Source: Verrucomicrobiota bacterium (lineage in GTDB: Bacteria; Verrucomicrobiota; Verrucomicrobiia; Chthoniobacterales; Chthoniobacteraceae). Taken from it: 64,000 nucleotides of DNA. This document shows positions 53,443 through 63,203 of the stretch, in pieces. The position numbers and the translations under genes were made by a program. Positions within the stretch are counted from its first letter, which is position 1, and the number at the start of each line of letters is the position of its first letter. The DNA lies in assembly GCA_009885995.1 (NCBI GenBank), contig VFJQ01000074.1, forward strand, positions 1-64,000. The letters are read 5' to 3'. The notes under the pieces were generated by a model. It did no database searches. It was not told the origin of the DNA and was given only the letters and a program-made list of their open reading frames with translations.

Positions 53443-56400
53443 GGCTGGTGCTGTGAGCTGGCAGGATCGTCGGGGTCGAGCGACGGGGAGATGGGTTTGC
53501 GCGGCGCGACGAGCGCGAAGACGGCGGGCAATATAAAGAGCGTCGCGAGCGTGGCGGCGGCGAGTCCGCCGATGACGGCGCGACCGAGCGGCGCGGTTTG
53601 CTCGCCGCCTTCGCCGAGGCCGAGCGCCATCGGGATCATGCCGGCGATCATCGCGAAGCTGGTCATCAAGATCGGGCGCAGGCGGCTCGTGGCGCCTTCG
53701 ATCGCGGCGTCGGTTTCGCGAACGCCGACCTTGTGGGCGCGCTCGGCGAAGGTGACGAGCAGGATCGCATTCGCGACGGCGACGCCCACGGCCATGATCG
53801 CGCCGATGGCGGACTGGATGTTTAACGTGGTGCGCGTGAGCCACAGCATGAGCGCGACGCCGGCGAGCACGGCGGGGATCGTCGAGACGACGGCGAGCGA
53901 GAGGCGGAAGGATTGGAAGTTCGCAGCGAGGAGGAGGAAGACGACGATAATCGCGACGATGAGGCCGCTGCGGAAGCCATCGAGCAACTCGGTAAGCGGG
54001 ATGATCTGGCCGCGGATGGCGACGTTTGTTTTCGCCGGAGGCGCGCCGACATCGGCGAGCACCTTCTCGATCTTCCGCGCGACGGAGCCGAGGTCGGCGT
54101 GGTAAAGGTTCGCGGTGATGCTGACGACTCGCGCCATGTTGTAGCGCTCGTATTGGCCCACCACGGTGCCGGGTGTGATGGTGGCGACGTTGCGCAGCAG
54201 CACGGACGAATCGCCCGCGTCGATGGGCACATTGCGCAGGTCTTCGACGGACTTCGTCTGCGCCTGCGGGATCTGCACCTGGAGGCTGTAGCTCACGCCG
54301 GTCTTTTGGTCGTTCCAGTAGATCGGCTGTGTGAAGCGGCTCGATGTCGTCGCGGCGACGAGCGCACGCGTGACGTCGTTCATCTTCACGCCGAGCAGGC
54401 CGGCGCGTTCGCGGTTCACGTCCACGTTGATACTCGGGTAGTCGAGCGTTTGCGCGAACTGCACGTCGCGCAGTTCGGGCATGTCTTTCAGCTTCGCGAA
54501 GATCTTCTCCGCATACTCGCGGCTCACGGTGAGGTCGGGACCGTTGACGGCGACTTCGATCGGCGTGTTCGAGCCGAAGCTCATCACGCGCGTGACGATG
54601 TCGCTCGGCTCGAAGGCGACGCGCGCGGTCGGGATCTCCTGCGCGAAGACGCCGCGCAGCTTTTCCTGCAGCGCTTCGACGCGGACCGACGCGCCTTTCT
54701 TGAACTGCACGGCGAGCCACGCTTCCTCGGGGCCGCCGTTCCAGAGGTGGATGAAATTGACCGGGTAGTTCGATGCGTGGACGCCGACGAGTCCCATAGT
54801 GATCGCGATGTTTTCCGCGCCAGCCTCGCGCTTGATGAGGTCGAGCGCGTGCAGGGCGAGTTGCTCGGTGACGTCCACTTTCGTGCCGGTCGGGGCTTTC
54901 ACGCGCAGCGCCATCTGGCCGGCGTCGGCTTTCGGGAAAATCTCGACGCCGAGCTGCGCGCCGATGATCCAGAGCACGCCGACTGCGGCAGCGAGATAGA
55001 CCGGCACGAGCAGCCAGCGCGATGCGACCGCCGCGCGGGCAAATCCTCTATAAATCCCGCCCTGCCAGCGCTGCTCGATGTGCCCTTTTCCGCCGCGCAG
55101 CAGCCACACGCTGAGGATCGGCACGAGCGTGGAGCTGAGGAAATACGACGCCACCATCGCGAAGCCGACAGCGAGCGCGAGCGGCGTGAAGAGCGCCTTC
55201 GCCGCGCCCGTCATGAAGAGCGCGGGCGTGAAGACGGCGAGCACGCAGAGCATCGCGAGGAAGCGCGGGCCGGTCGTCTCGCGCGTGGCGTCGAGCGCGG
55301 CGCGGGCGAGCGGCACGCCGCGGGCGAGATGCGCGTGGATGTTTTCGATGGCGACGGTCGCTTCATCCACGAGCACGCCGACGGCGAGAGCGAGGCCGCC
55401 GAGCGTCATCAGGTGGATGCTCTGCCCGCTCACCCATAGCGCGAAGCACGACGCGAGCAGCGCGATCGGAATGTTCAGCACGACGATGAACGCGCTGCGA
55501 AAGTCGCGCAGGAAGACGAGCACCATCAGTCCAGTGAGCACCGCGCCGAGCGCGCCTTCCTTTACGAGGTCGTTGATCGCTCGGAGCACGACGGGCGTCT
55601 GGTCGAACTCGAACGTCACGTTCACATCGTCGGGCACGGCGGCTTTGAACTTCAGCAGGTTCTTCTTCACCAACTCGACGACCGAGAGCGTCGAGGCGTC
55701 GGAGCGTTTGGTCACCGGCATATAGACGGTCCGGCGGCCGTTCACGAGCGCGTAGCTGGTGGTGATGTCGGTCTGGTCGTCCACCGTCGCGACATCGCGC
55801 ACGAAGACGCTGCCCGCCTTGGTCACGCGCAGCGGCACGCCTTCGAGATCCTTCGTCGTCTTCATCACGGCGTTGACCGGCACAATCGGATACTGGTCGC
55901 CGAGGTTGATGTTACCGCTCGGGCTGATGACGTTTGCCTGCGAGATCGCCTGCACGATTTCATCCGGCGAAAGGCCGAGCGCCTTCATCCGATCCGGTTT
56001 CACATTCACCACGACCGTGCGCGCCGCGCCGCCGAAGGGTGGCGGGGCCGACACACCCGGCAGCGTCGCGAAGAGCGGGCGCACCATGTTCAGCGCCGCG
56101 TCCTGCATCTGCCCGACAGTGCGCGCGGGATTCTCCGTCGAGAAGACCAGGTGCCCCACCGCGACGCTGCCCGCATCGAAGCGCGTGATGAACGGCCCGG
56201 GCGTGCCGGGCGGCATGAAAGCGCGCGAGCGGTTCACGTAGGCCACGACTTCCGCCATCGCCGCGCTCATGTCGGTGCCGGGGTGGAACTGGAGCTTCAT
56301 CAGCGAAGCGCCCTGGATGCTCTTGCTCTCCACGTGCTCGATGCCCGCGATGTAGAGGAAGTGATACTCGTAGTAGTAGGTGAAGTAGCCCTCGACCTGC

Positions 56401-56570
56401 GCCGGGTCCATGCCGCCAAACGGCTGCGCCACGTAGATCGTCGGGATGCCGAGCGGCGGGAAGATGTCGCGCGACATCTTCTTCACGCCGAGCCAGCCGC
56501 CGAGGCACGCCGCCAGCACGAGCACCAGGACGGTGAGCGGGCGGCGGAGTGAAGTGGCGACGATGTTCAT
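53439..56570 (-). CDS. RND-family efflux permease
   Basis: 1,043 residues with the RND layout of 12 membrane segments and two large periplasmic loops: RRPLTVLVLVLAACLGGWLG (TM1), VLNIPIALLASCFALWVSGQ, GGLALAVGVLVDEATVAIEN (TM4 motif), and VVSTIPAVLAGVALMLWLTR with GAIMAVGVAVANAILLVTFA in the C-terminal half. TM4 retains the VDEA variant of the proton-relay region. It belongs to the HAE1/heavy-metal-like RND group; the substrate is not predictable. It heads an operon with the adaptor and TolC genes. Confidence 0.92.
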   Translation of the reverse strand: MNIVATSLRRPLTVLVLVLAACLGGWLGVKKMSRDIFPPLGIPTIYVAQPFGGMDPAQVEGYFTYYYEYHFLYIAGIEHVESKSIQGASLMKLQFHPGTDMSAAMAEVVAYVNRSRAFMPPGTPGPFITRFDAGSVAVGHLVFSTENPARTVGQMQDAALNMVRPLFATLPGVSAPPPFGGAARTVVVNVKPDRMKALGLSPDEIVQAISQANVISPSGNINLGDQYPIVPVNAVMKTTKDLEGVPLRVTKAGSVFVRDVATVDDQTDITTSYALVNGRRTVYMPVTKRSDASTLSVVELVKKNLLKFKAAVPDDVNVTFEFDQTPVVLRAINDLVKEGALGAVLTGLMVLVFLRDFRSAFIVVLNIPIALLASCFALWVSGQSIHLMTLGGLALAVGVLVDEATVAIENIHAHLARGVPLARAALDATRETTGPRFLAMLCVLAVFTPALFMTGAAKALFTPLALAVGFAMVASYFLSSTLVPILSVWLLRGGKGHIEQRWQGGIYRGFARAAVASRWLLVPVYLAAAVGVLWIIGAQLGVEIFPKADAGQMALRVKAPTGTKVDVTEQLALHALDLIKREAGAENIAITMGLVGVHASNYPVNFIHLWNGGPEEAWLAVQFKKGASVRVEALQEKLRGVFAQEIPTARVAFEPSDIVTRVMSFGSNTPIEVAVNGPDLTVSREYAEKIFAKLKDMPELRDVQFAQTLDYPSINVDVNRERAGLLGVKMNDVTRALVAATTSSRFTQPIYWNDQKTGVSYSLQVQIPQAQTKSVEDLRNVPIDAGDSSVLLRNVATITPGTVVGQYERYNMARVVSITANLYHADLGSVARKIEKVLADVGAPPAKTNVAIRGQIIPLTELLDGFRSGLIVAIIVVFLLLAANFQSFRLSLAVVSTIPAVLAGVALMLWLTRTTLNIQSAIGAIMAVGVAVANAILLVTFAERAHKVGVRETDAAIEGATSRLRPILMTSFAMIAGMIPMALGLGEGGEQTAPLGRAVIGGLAAATLATLFILPAVFALVAPRKPISPSLDPDDPASSQHQP

Positions 56571-56679
56571 CAGGGCGTGAGGGCGGCGTTGCTACAGGGC
56601 GAAAGCCGCGGCGACAAGCGGTCCGAGGCTACCCGTCGGGACCGGGTGTTATGCACCTTGGCGCAACTGCACAGGCGCC

Positions 56680-57813
56680 TCACACCCACAGCGTCTTTGC
56701 GAGGCCGATGAAAGCGCCACCGAGGACCAGCCATGTCGAGACGATGCGGTAGCGAAAGATGAGCAGCGCGCTCACGATGGCGAGCGCGACGCTGAGCCGA
56801 TCGACAAATGCCGCACGCCCGAGCTGCCACGTGACCACGGCGATCAGCGCAAGCGAGGCGACATTCACGCCGTCGAGGAATGCGGCGGCGGTGGGAGAGC
56901 GGCGCAGGCGCGGAACCAGCGGGCCGCTGAGCGCGACGAAAACGAAGGCAGGCAGAAAAATGCCGAGCGTCGCAACCGCCGCGCCCGGCGCACCGGCGAG
57001 CACGTAGCCGATAAACGTCGCCGTGGTGAAGACGGGGCCGGGTGTGACTTGCCCGACGGCGATGGCATCGAGAAGCTGGCTTTCGGTGAGCCAATGCCAT
57101 CGATCCACGAGGTCCGCGCGCAGAAAGGCGAGCAGCACGTAGCCGCTGCCGAAGAGCACCGACCCGACTTTGAGGAAGAAGAGGAACAACGGCCACAGAC
57201 CGAACGGTGCCCCCGCGCCGGCAACGCCGCTGAGCGAAAGCGCCGGCACCCAAGCGACCGTCCCGCACCGCGCGGTGCGTGCGAGCGCCACGAGCAGACC
57301 GGCGCCGAAGAGGACCTCGATCTCGTGGACGCCCGCGGCGTTCAGCGCGAGGGCGGCGACAGCGAGCATCGCGAGTGGCTTCGTTTTCAAGGCGGTGCGC
57401 CCGAGCCCGACGAGCGCATGCACCACGATCGCGATGATCACCGGCTTCACACCGGAGAGCAGCGCCTCGACCTGCGGCAATTTTCCAAAGCGCACGTAAC
57501 ACCACGCGATGACGCTGACGATGATCGTGGCGGGCAGGATGAAGCACGCGCCCGCGACGAGCAGCCCAGCCCAGCCCGCGCGGCGATAGCCGATGTGGAT
57601 GGCCAGCTCCGTCGAGTTCGGCCCGGGGATGAGATTGCTCGCACCGAGCAGGTCGAGGAATTCCTCCGGCGTCAGCCAGCGCCGGCGACGCACGACTTCC
57701 TCCTCCATCATCGCGATGTGCGCCGCGGGCCCGCCGAAGGCGATCGTGCCAAGCTTTAAGAACAGCGCAGCGACTTCGCGCAGGCGTTGTGGCTGTGCAG
57801 ATGATGCGTTCAT
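56680..57813 (-). CDS. chrA: ChrA-family chromate-type transporter
   Basis: 377 residues from MNASSAQPQRLREVAALFLK (57813); an ATG at 57822 is also in frame. It contains two CHR domains. The first has LGTIAFGGPAAHIAMMEEEV and GASNLIPGPNSTELAIHIGY; the second has LKVGSVLFGSGYVLLAFLRA and AIAVGQVTPGPVFTTATFIG. Both FGGP/GPN and FGSG/GPV signatures are present, as in long bidomain ChrA. It should export chromate or a related oxyanion, though many homologues have no proven substrate. Upstream stretch 56,571-56,679 shows no gene. Confidence 0.88.
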   Translation of the reverse strand: MNASSAQPQRLREVAALFLKLGTIAFGGPAAHIAMMEEEVVRRRRWLTPEEFLDLLGASNLIPGPNSTELAIHIGYRRAGWAGLLVAGACFILPATIIVSVIAWCYVRFGKLPQVEALLSGVKPVIIAIVVHALVGLGRTALKTKPLAMLAVAALALNAAGVHEIEVLFGAGLLVALARTARCGTVAWVPALSLSGVAGAGAPFGLWPLFLFFLKVGSVLFGSGYVLLAFLRADLVDRWHWLTESQLLDAIAVGQVTPGPVFTTATFIGYVLAGAPGAAVATLGIFLPAFVFVALSGPLVPRLRRSPTAAAFLDGVNVASLALIAVVTWQLGRAAFVDRLSVALAIVSALLIFRYRIVSTWLVLGGAFIGLAKTLWV

Positions 57814-57921
57814 CACTTTCACGATGATGCCGGGATCGCGGGCAAGTCACAGGTTTTCATCACGCACCGCCGCGGGGGCGGACCTTGCGTCGGCGCACTG
57901 CGCGCGCTTAGCTGCGCGGCC

Positions 57922-58818
57922 TTGCCGCTCACCGACGCCGCTCCCCTGCTCTTCGACTCCGTTTTCCTCGCCAAGCTGGAGCAGCTCCACCTCCTCGCGA
58001 AGCGGCTCTTTCGCGGCGAGCACCGGGCCGAGCGCCGCTCGCGGCAGGTTGGCTCCTCGCTCGAATTCGCCGACTATCGCAACTACTCGTGGGGCGACGA
58101 ACTGCGCACGATCGACTGGTCGGTGTATGCGCGGCTCGACCGGCTCATCGTGAAGCTCTTCGAGCAGGAGCGCGACCTCGACGTTCACTTCCTGATCGAT
58201 GCCAGCGCATCGATGCACTGGGCGCCGACGAAGCTCGACCAGGCCCGCCGTATCGCCGCCGCGCTCGGCTACGTCGCGCTCGCGAATCTCGACCGCGTGA
58301 ACGTCTGCTGGTTCGGCGAGTCGCTCGGCGAAGACACCGGCCTGATGCGCGGGAAGCCGCAGTTTCACACCCTCCTCGAATACCTCCGCAACGCGCCTGC
58401 CGCGGCGGAGAAGACCTCGCTGCTCGCCAGCCTGCGCGCCTTCGCGCAGCGGCTGAAGCGCAGCGGGCTCGTGTTTGTCCTGTCGGATTTTCTCGATCCC
58501 GCAGGTTACGAGGAAGCGTTGAACCTTCTCCGCCATCACCACTTCGAGGTGCATCTCGTGCAGGTGCTCGATCCCGCGGAACTCTCGCCGGGAGAACTCG
58601 GCGATCTGCGCCTGACCGAGTGCGAGACCGGCGAATCGTGCGAGATCACCGTCTCGGAATCGCTGGTCAGCAACTACCGCAAAGCTATCGCCGCATGGCT
58701 CGGTGAGATCGAGCAGTTCTGCCATCAGCGCGCGATCGGCTACGCGCGAGCCGGCACCGAAGTGCCATTCGAGGACCTCGTCCTGCGCGTGCTGCGCGAC
58801 GGCGTGATGCTGCGATGA
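57922..58818 (+). CDS. DUF58-domain protein
   Basis: 298 residues from TTG 57922, the only plausible start seen (MPLTDAAPLLFDSVFLAKLE). The DUF58 signature is clear: GSSLEFADYRNYSWGDELRT, IDWSVYARLDRLIVKLFEQE, then a vWA-like strand LDVHFLIDASASMHWAPTKL. It is cytosolic. Together with the next two genes it resembles the Bat/MoxR-associated clusters, but no MoxR ATPase gene is present nearby. Its TGA overlaps the next ATG. Confidence 0.87.
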   Translation: MPLTDAAPLLFDSVFLAKLEQLHLLAKRLFRGEHRAERRSRQVGSSLEFADYRNYSWGDELRTIDWSVYARLDRLIVKLFEQERDLDVHFLIDASASMHWAPTKLDQARRIAAALGYVALANLDRVNVCWFGESLGEDTGLMRGKPQFHTLLEYLRNAPAAAEKTSLLASLRAFAQRLKRSGLVFVLSDFLDPAGYEEALNLLRHHHFEVHLVQVLDPAELSPGELGDLRLTECETGESCEITVSESLVSNYRKAIAAWLGEIEQFCHQRAIGYARAGTEVPFEDLVLRVLRDGVMLR

Positions 58819-60590
58819 CGTGGCTCCAGCCGTGGGCCGCGTGGTTTCTCGCCGGCCTGCCGATCATCGTCCTCCTCTATCTGCTGAAGGTGCGGCGCCG
58901 GCCCGTGACGGTGAGCACGCTCATCTTCTGGCAGCGCGTCGTGCAGGAGCATCGGCGGCGCGCGCTCTTCCACCGGCTGCGCAGCCTTTTTTCGCTGCTG
59001 CTGCACCTGCTCATCTTCGCGCTCATCATCGCCGCGCTCGCCCGACCGACGCTCGACCGCTTCGTCCGCGAAGGCACCTCCACCGTCATCGTGCTCGACG
59101 TGCGCGCACGGATGCAGGCCACCGAAGCGGACGGCGAGACGCGCTTCGCGAAGGCCGTGCGCGGTGCGCTCGCAGCGATCCTCGATGCGTCGCCAGGGCG
59201 GCAGTTCGCCGTGCTCACCGCTGGCCCGCAAGCCGCGGTGCCGAGCCCGTTCAGCGGCAACGAACGCGCCTTGCGCACAGTCGTGGAGAAACTGGAGCCG
59301 ACCGAGGCCGGCGGTTCGCTCGATCCTGCGCTCGACCTCGCCGCCAGTCTCCTCGCGACCCGCCAGGGCGCGCGGCAGATCATCCTTTTCACCGACCGGC
59401 CAATCGCCGAACGCCCAAGCCTCATCGTCCGCACCGTCGGCACACCGCGCGAGAACGCCGGCATCACGCGCTTCGCCGCGCGTCCCCTCCCCGCTTCGCC
59501 CTCGACCAGCGAGGTGCTGCTCGAAGTCCGCAACTTCGGCCGCAGCGCGCTGAAGACGAATCTCGAACTCCGCTACGACGACCGTCTGCTCGACGTGAAA
59601 CCGCTCGCGATCGAGCCCGGTGCCAGCCAGACACTACTCTTTCCCAGCATCCCGCGCCCGTCGGCAAAAGCGCGCGGCCATTTCACCGCCACGCTGGCCG
59701 CGAACGACGCACTCACCGCCGACAACATCGCCCGCGTCTGGCTCCCGCCACCGCGTCCAGTCCGCGTGCTCTTGATCAGCGCCGGCAACGTCTTCCTCGA
59801 AAAGGCGCTCTCCGCCGACCCGACCGTGAGCTACGAAATGCTCGCGCCCGATGCGTGGAGCGATGCGCTCGCGGCGAAGTTCGATGTCGTGCTGCTCGAT
59901 GACTTCGTGCCCTCGTCTCCACCATCCACCAGCGCCTTCTACGTGAAGCGCAGCCCATTCGACGCCGCGGGCGCCGGACTTGATCAGCCCGTGCTCACCG
60001 AGATCGACGCCACGCACCCGACCGTTCTCCTCATCGATTTCGCCCAGACGACGATCCTCCGCGCACAACCACTCACGCTTCCACCGCCGAGCCCCGAGTG
60101 GACTTACGCCGCGCCGCTGCGCTCGTTCGATCACGCGCTCTTCATCGTCGGCGAACAGCGCGCCGCCAAGCCGCGGCGCATCGCCGCGCTCGGGCTCGAT
60201 CTCACCGCGACCGATCTGCCGCTGCGGGTCGCCTTCCCGCTTCTCATCACGAATACGGTCCACTGGCTCGCCGGCGCTAGCGTGGAGCCGCCATCCGCTG
60301 TGCGCGCTGGCGAAAGCCATGCGCTCCGAAACGGCTTTCACGCCGTCACGCGCGATGGCCGCGCCGAGTGGCTCGCGGTGAACACCTTCGACGAAGCCGA
60401 GAGCGACCTCGGCGGTTCGTCGGCAGGGACCGCTGTCCTCAGCGGTCCGCGGACGGCTGAGGACAGCCGTTCCTACCAACGGTTCGAAGCGCCGCTGCTC
60501 GCATGGCCGCTCTGGCGGTATCTCGCGCTCGGCGCTCTCGTGCTCTTCACGCTCGAGTGGTCGCTGTTTCACCGTCGCCGCACCGAATGA
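58815..60590 (+). CDS. BatA-like membrane protein with von Willebrand-like domain
   Basis: 591 residues. The N-terminus (WLQPWAAWFLAGLPIIVLLY, then a second helix SLFSLLLHLLIFALIIAALA) is the BatA/DUF3520-type anchor. A vWA-like domain follows with VIVLDVRARMQATEAD, in which the MIDAS DxSxS is degenerate (DVRAR). The C-terminus has a third helix (YLALGALVLFTLEWSLF). Residues near 536-553 (SSAGTAVLSGPRTAEDSRSY) come from a twin-hairpin repeat inserted in frame. Overlaps at both ends by 4 nt. Confidence 0.8.
   Translation: MTWLQPWAAWFLAGLPIIVLLYLLKVRRRPVTVSTLIFWQRVVQEHRRRALFHRLRSLFSLLLHLLIFALIIAALARPTLDRFVREGTSTVIVLDVRARMQATEADGETRFAKAVRGALAAILDASPGRQFAVLTAGPQAAVPSPFSGNERALRTVVEKLEPTEAGGSLDPALDLAASLLATRQGARQIILFTDRPIAERPSLIVRTVGTPRENAGITRFAARPLPASPSTSEVLLEVRNFGRSALKTNLELRYDDRLLDVKPLAIEPGASQTLLFPSIPRPSAKARGHFTATLAANDALTADNIARVWLPPPRPVRVLLISAGNVFLEKALSADPTVSYEMLAPDAWSDALAAKFDVVLLDDFVPSSPPSTSAFYVKRSPFDAAGAGLDQPVLTEIDATHPTVLLIDFAQTTILRAQPLTLPPPSPEWTYAAPLRSFDHALFIVGEQRAAKPRRIAALGLDLTATDLPLRVAFPLLITNTVHWLAGASVEPPSAVRAGESHALRNGFHAVTRDGRAEWLAVNTFDEAESDLGGSSAGTAVLSGPRTAEDSRSYQRFEAPLLAWPLWRYLALGALVLFTLEWSLFHRRRTE
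60423..60476 (+). repeat. Twin-hairpin repeat inserted in frame in the BatA-like gene
   Basis: Two perfect 7-bp stems, ACCGCTG-TCCT-CAGCGGT (60429-60446) and ACGGCTG-AGGA-CAGCCGT (60453-60470). They differ by a compensated base-pair exchange. The reading frame passes through as AGTAVLSGPRTAEDSRSY. Confidence 0.65.
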
Positions 60591-63196
60591 ACGCGATCGA
60601 GATCAGCCATCCTTGGATTCTGGCGCTGGCATTCCCGCTCGGGCTGCTGCTTTGGGTCGGCCAGCGCCGCTCGCTCGCCGATCTCACTCCCGGCAGTCGG
60701 CTCATTTGCACCATCGTCCGCGGCCTCGTCCTGTCGCTGCTCGTGCTGGCGCTCGCACGGCTTCACGTGCTGCGCTCAGGCGTGAAGCTCGGCGTAATGT
60801 TCGTCGTCGATCGCTCGGCCAGCATCGCTCCCGCCGCGCAGCAGCAGGCGCACGACTTCCTCGCCGCGAGCCTGGCCGCAAAGCCGCCCGGCGCTCTCGC
60901 GGGCCTCGTGGAATTTGCCGGCAATCCGACGCTCCGTTTGCCAGCGACGGAGCTGCCGAAGCTTCCCGCTGATCCCCCCGAGATCGCCGACCGCAACCAC
61001 AGCGACATTGCGCAGGCGCTCGATTTCTCCAGCGCCCTGCTTCCCGCCGAAACGGTTCGCCGCGTCGTCCTGCTCAGCGACGGCAACGACACGAGCGACC
61101 GCGCGCTCGAAGCCGCGCAGCAACTGTCGGCAGCGGGAGTGGAAGTTTCCGTCGTGCCGTTGCGCAGTGCCGAGACGCCGGAAGTGCTCGTCGAGCGCGT
61201 GGAGATGCCGCGCCAGCTCAAGGCCGGCGAACCCTTCGACCTGACCGCGCGAATCCGCAGCAACGTCGCCACGAACACGAAGGCGAAGCTTTACCAAAAC
61301 CAGTTCCTCGTGGAGCAGCGCGACCTCGTGCTGAAGCCGGGCGCGAATTCGTTCACCGTGCCGAATCTGCGCGCGGATGGAACGTTCGCGACCTACGAGG
61401 TCGAGATCGTCCCCGCGCAGGACACCGCGATCGAAAACAACCGCGCCCAAGCCACCGCGACGCTGCGCGGCCAACCGCGCGTGCTCATCGTCGATCCCGA
61501 CGAGGCGAAGATTCGTCCGCTCGCCGATGCGCTGCGGCGGGAGAAGATCCAGGCCGAGACGCGGGCCTCGAACGGGCTGCCGCGCACGCTCGAAGATCTC
61601 CAGCAGTTCGATCTGCTCGCGCTCAGCGACATCTCCGCGCTCGCCGTGCCCCGCGAGCAGATGGAGCTGATTCGCCGATGGGTGCAGGACTTCGGCGGCG
61701 GCTTCGTGATGCTCGGCGGCGAGAGCAGCTTCGGCGTCGGCGGCTACTACCGCACCCCGATCGAGCAGATGCTGCCCGTGCGCATGGAGCATCAGGATCG
61801 GCAGGACGTGCCGAGCGTGGCGCTGCTCATCGTGCTCGATCGCTCGGGCTCGATGACCGCGCTCGTGCAGGGGCAGACGAAGATGTCGCTCGCGAACCAG
61901 GGCGCCGTATTCGCGCTGAACGTGCTTCAGCCGCGCGACTATTTCGGCGTGCTCGCGGTGGATGTTCGCTCGCACACCGTCGCGCCGCTCGCGCAGCACG
62001 GGAACAAGGAGCCCATCGCTCAGAAGATCATGACCGTGACCGCCGGCGGCGGCGGCATCTACGTTTACACGTCGCTCGCCGAGGCCTTCGCACAGCTCCG
62101 CGATGTGCCCGCGCGCATCAAGCACGTCATCCTCTTCTCCGACGCCGCCGACGCGGAGGAAAAGAACGCGGGAGAGATGGGCGATGGCTCGGCGGGAAGC
62201 GGTTCGTCGCTCGATCTCGCGAGCGCGATGCTCTCATCGAAGATCACCACCTCGGTCGTCGCGCTCGGTCTCGATACCGATCGCGATACCTCGTTTCTGC
62301 GCCAACTCGCGGAGCGTGGGAATGGCCGCTTCTACCTCACCAGCGATGCGACCACGCTGCCGCAGATTTTCAGCACCGAGACGATGAAGGTGGCGCAATC
62401 GAGCCTGATCGAAGAGCCCTTCCAAGCCGTGCCTGCGCGCTCCTCGCCGATCCTCGGCGGGATCGACTGGGCGCAGTCGCCGCTGCTGCTCGGCTACAAT
62501 TCCACCAAGCCAAAACCGACCGCCGACGTGCTGCTCGCGACCGAGCGCGGTGAGCCGCTGCTCGCTGTCTGGCGTTACGGCCTCGGCCAGAGCGCCGCCT
62601 TCACCAGCGATGCGAAGGCGCGCTGGGCGAGCGAATGGCTCGCCTGGCCGGGCTTCGCGAAATTCTGGTCGCAGCTCGTGCGCGGCGTGATGCGCAAGAG
62701 CGATCGCGCCTCATTCGCCATCGACACGCGCGAGATCGGCGACCGGCTGACGCTGACGATCGACGCGGTGAAGCCCGATGGCTCGTTCCGCAATCGGCTC
62801 CCGCTCACGGTGAACGCCGTCCGTCCCGACGGCTCCAGCGCCACGCTGTCGTCGACGCAGGACGCCCCCGGCCGCTATCGCGCGGAGTTCGATCTCCCGC
62901 TCGATGGGACGACGATCTTCTCCGTCACGTCGCCCGACTTGCCGGACGGCGGCGCCACGTTCGGCCACACGCGCTCATATCCCCGCGAGTTCCTGAGCAG
63001 TGCGACGAATGATGCGCTGCTCCGGCAGATTGCTTCGAGTGCGGGTGTCGGATACGATCCGAATCCGACAGCGGTGTGGACGCCGCCCACGAAGCTCACG
63101 TCGCAGCGCCGCGAGTTGACCGATTGGTTCCTGATCGCCGCGCTGGCGCTTATCCCGCTCGACATCTACCTCCGCCGCCGATCGCCGGGGCGCTGA
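60587..63196 (+). CDS. Membrane protein with two von Willebrand-type regions and a GATase1-like domain
   Basis: 869 residues from ATG 60587, overlapping the previous stop (ATGA). Two N-terminal helices (WILALAFPLGLLLWVG, GLVLSLLVLALARL) precede a first vWA-like region with FVVDRSASIAPAAQQQ. A glutamine-amidotransferase-like fold follows (PRVLIVDPDEAKIRPLADAL, then GGGFVMLGGESSFGVGGYYR), without catalytic Cys. The second vWA has intact MIDAS LLIVLDRSGSMTALVQG and DAADAEEKN. The C-terminus has one helix (WFLIAALALIPLDIYLRR). Typical of Bat-type stress or envelope clusters; its function is not established. Confidence 0.82.
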   Translation: MNAIEISHPWILALAFPLGLLLWVGQRRSLADLTPGSRLICTIVRGLVLSLLVLALARLHVLRSGVKLGVMFVVDRSASIAPAAQQQAHDFLAASLAAKPPGALAGLVEFAGNPTLRLPATELPKLPADPPEIADRNHSDIAQALDFSSALLPAETVRRVVLLSDGNDTSDRALEAAQQLSAAGVEVSVVPLRSAETPEVLVERVEMPRQLKAGEPFDLTARIRSNVATNTKAKLYQNQFLVEQRDLVLKPGANSFTVPNLRADGTFATYEVEIVPAQDTAIENNRAQATATLRGQPRVLIVDPDEAKIRPLADALRREKIQAETRASNGLPRTLEDLQQFDLLALSDISALAVPREQMELIRRWVQDFGGGFVMLGGESSFGVGGYYRTPIEQMLPVRMEHQDRQDVPSVALLIVLDRSGSMTALVQGQTKMSLANQGAVFALNVLQPRDYFGVLAVDVRSHTVAPLAQHGNKEPIAQKIMTVTAGGGGIYVYTSLAEAFAQLRDVPARIKHVILFSDAADAEEKNAGEMGDGSAGSGSSLDLASAMLSSKITTSVVALGLDTDRDTSFLRQLAERGNGRFYLTSDATTLPQIFSTETMKVAQSSLIEEPFQAVPARSSPILGGIDWAQSPLLLGYNSTKPKPTADVLLATERGEPLLAVWRYGLGQSAAFTSDAKARWASEWLAWPGFAKFWSQLVRGVMRKSDRASFAIDTREIGDRLTLTIDAVKPDGSFRNRLPLTVNAVRPDGSSATLSSTQDAPGRYRAEFDLPLDGTTIFSVTSPDLPDGGATFGHTRSYPREFLSSATNDALLRQIASSAGVGYDPNPTAVWTPPTKLTSQRRELTDWFLIAALALIPLDIYLRRRSPGR

Positions 63197-63203
63197 GGCG
63201 CAT

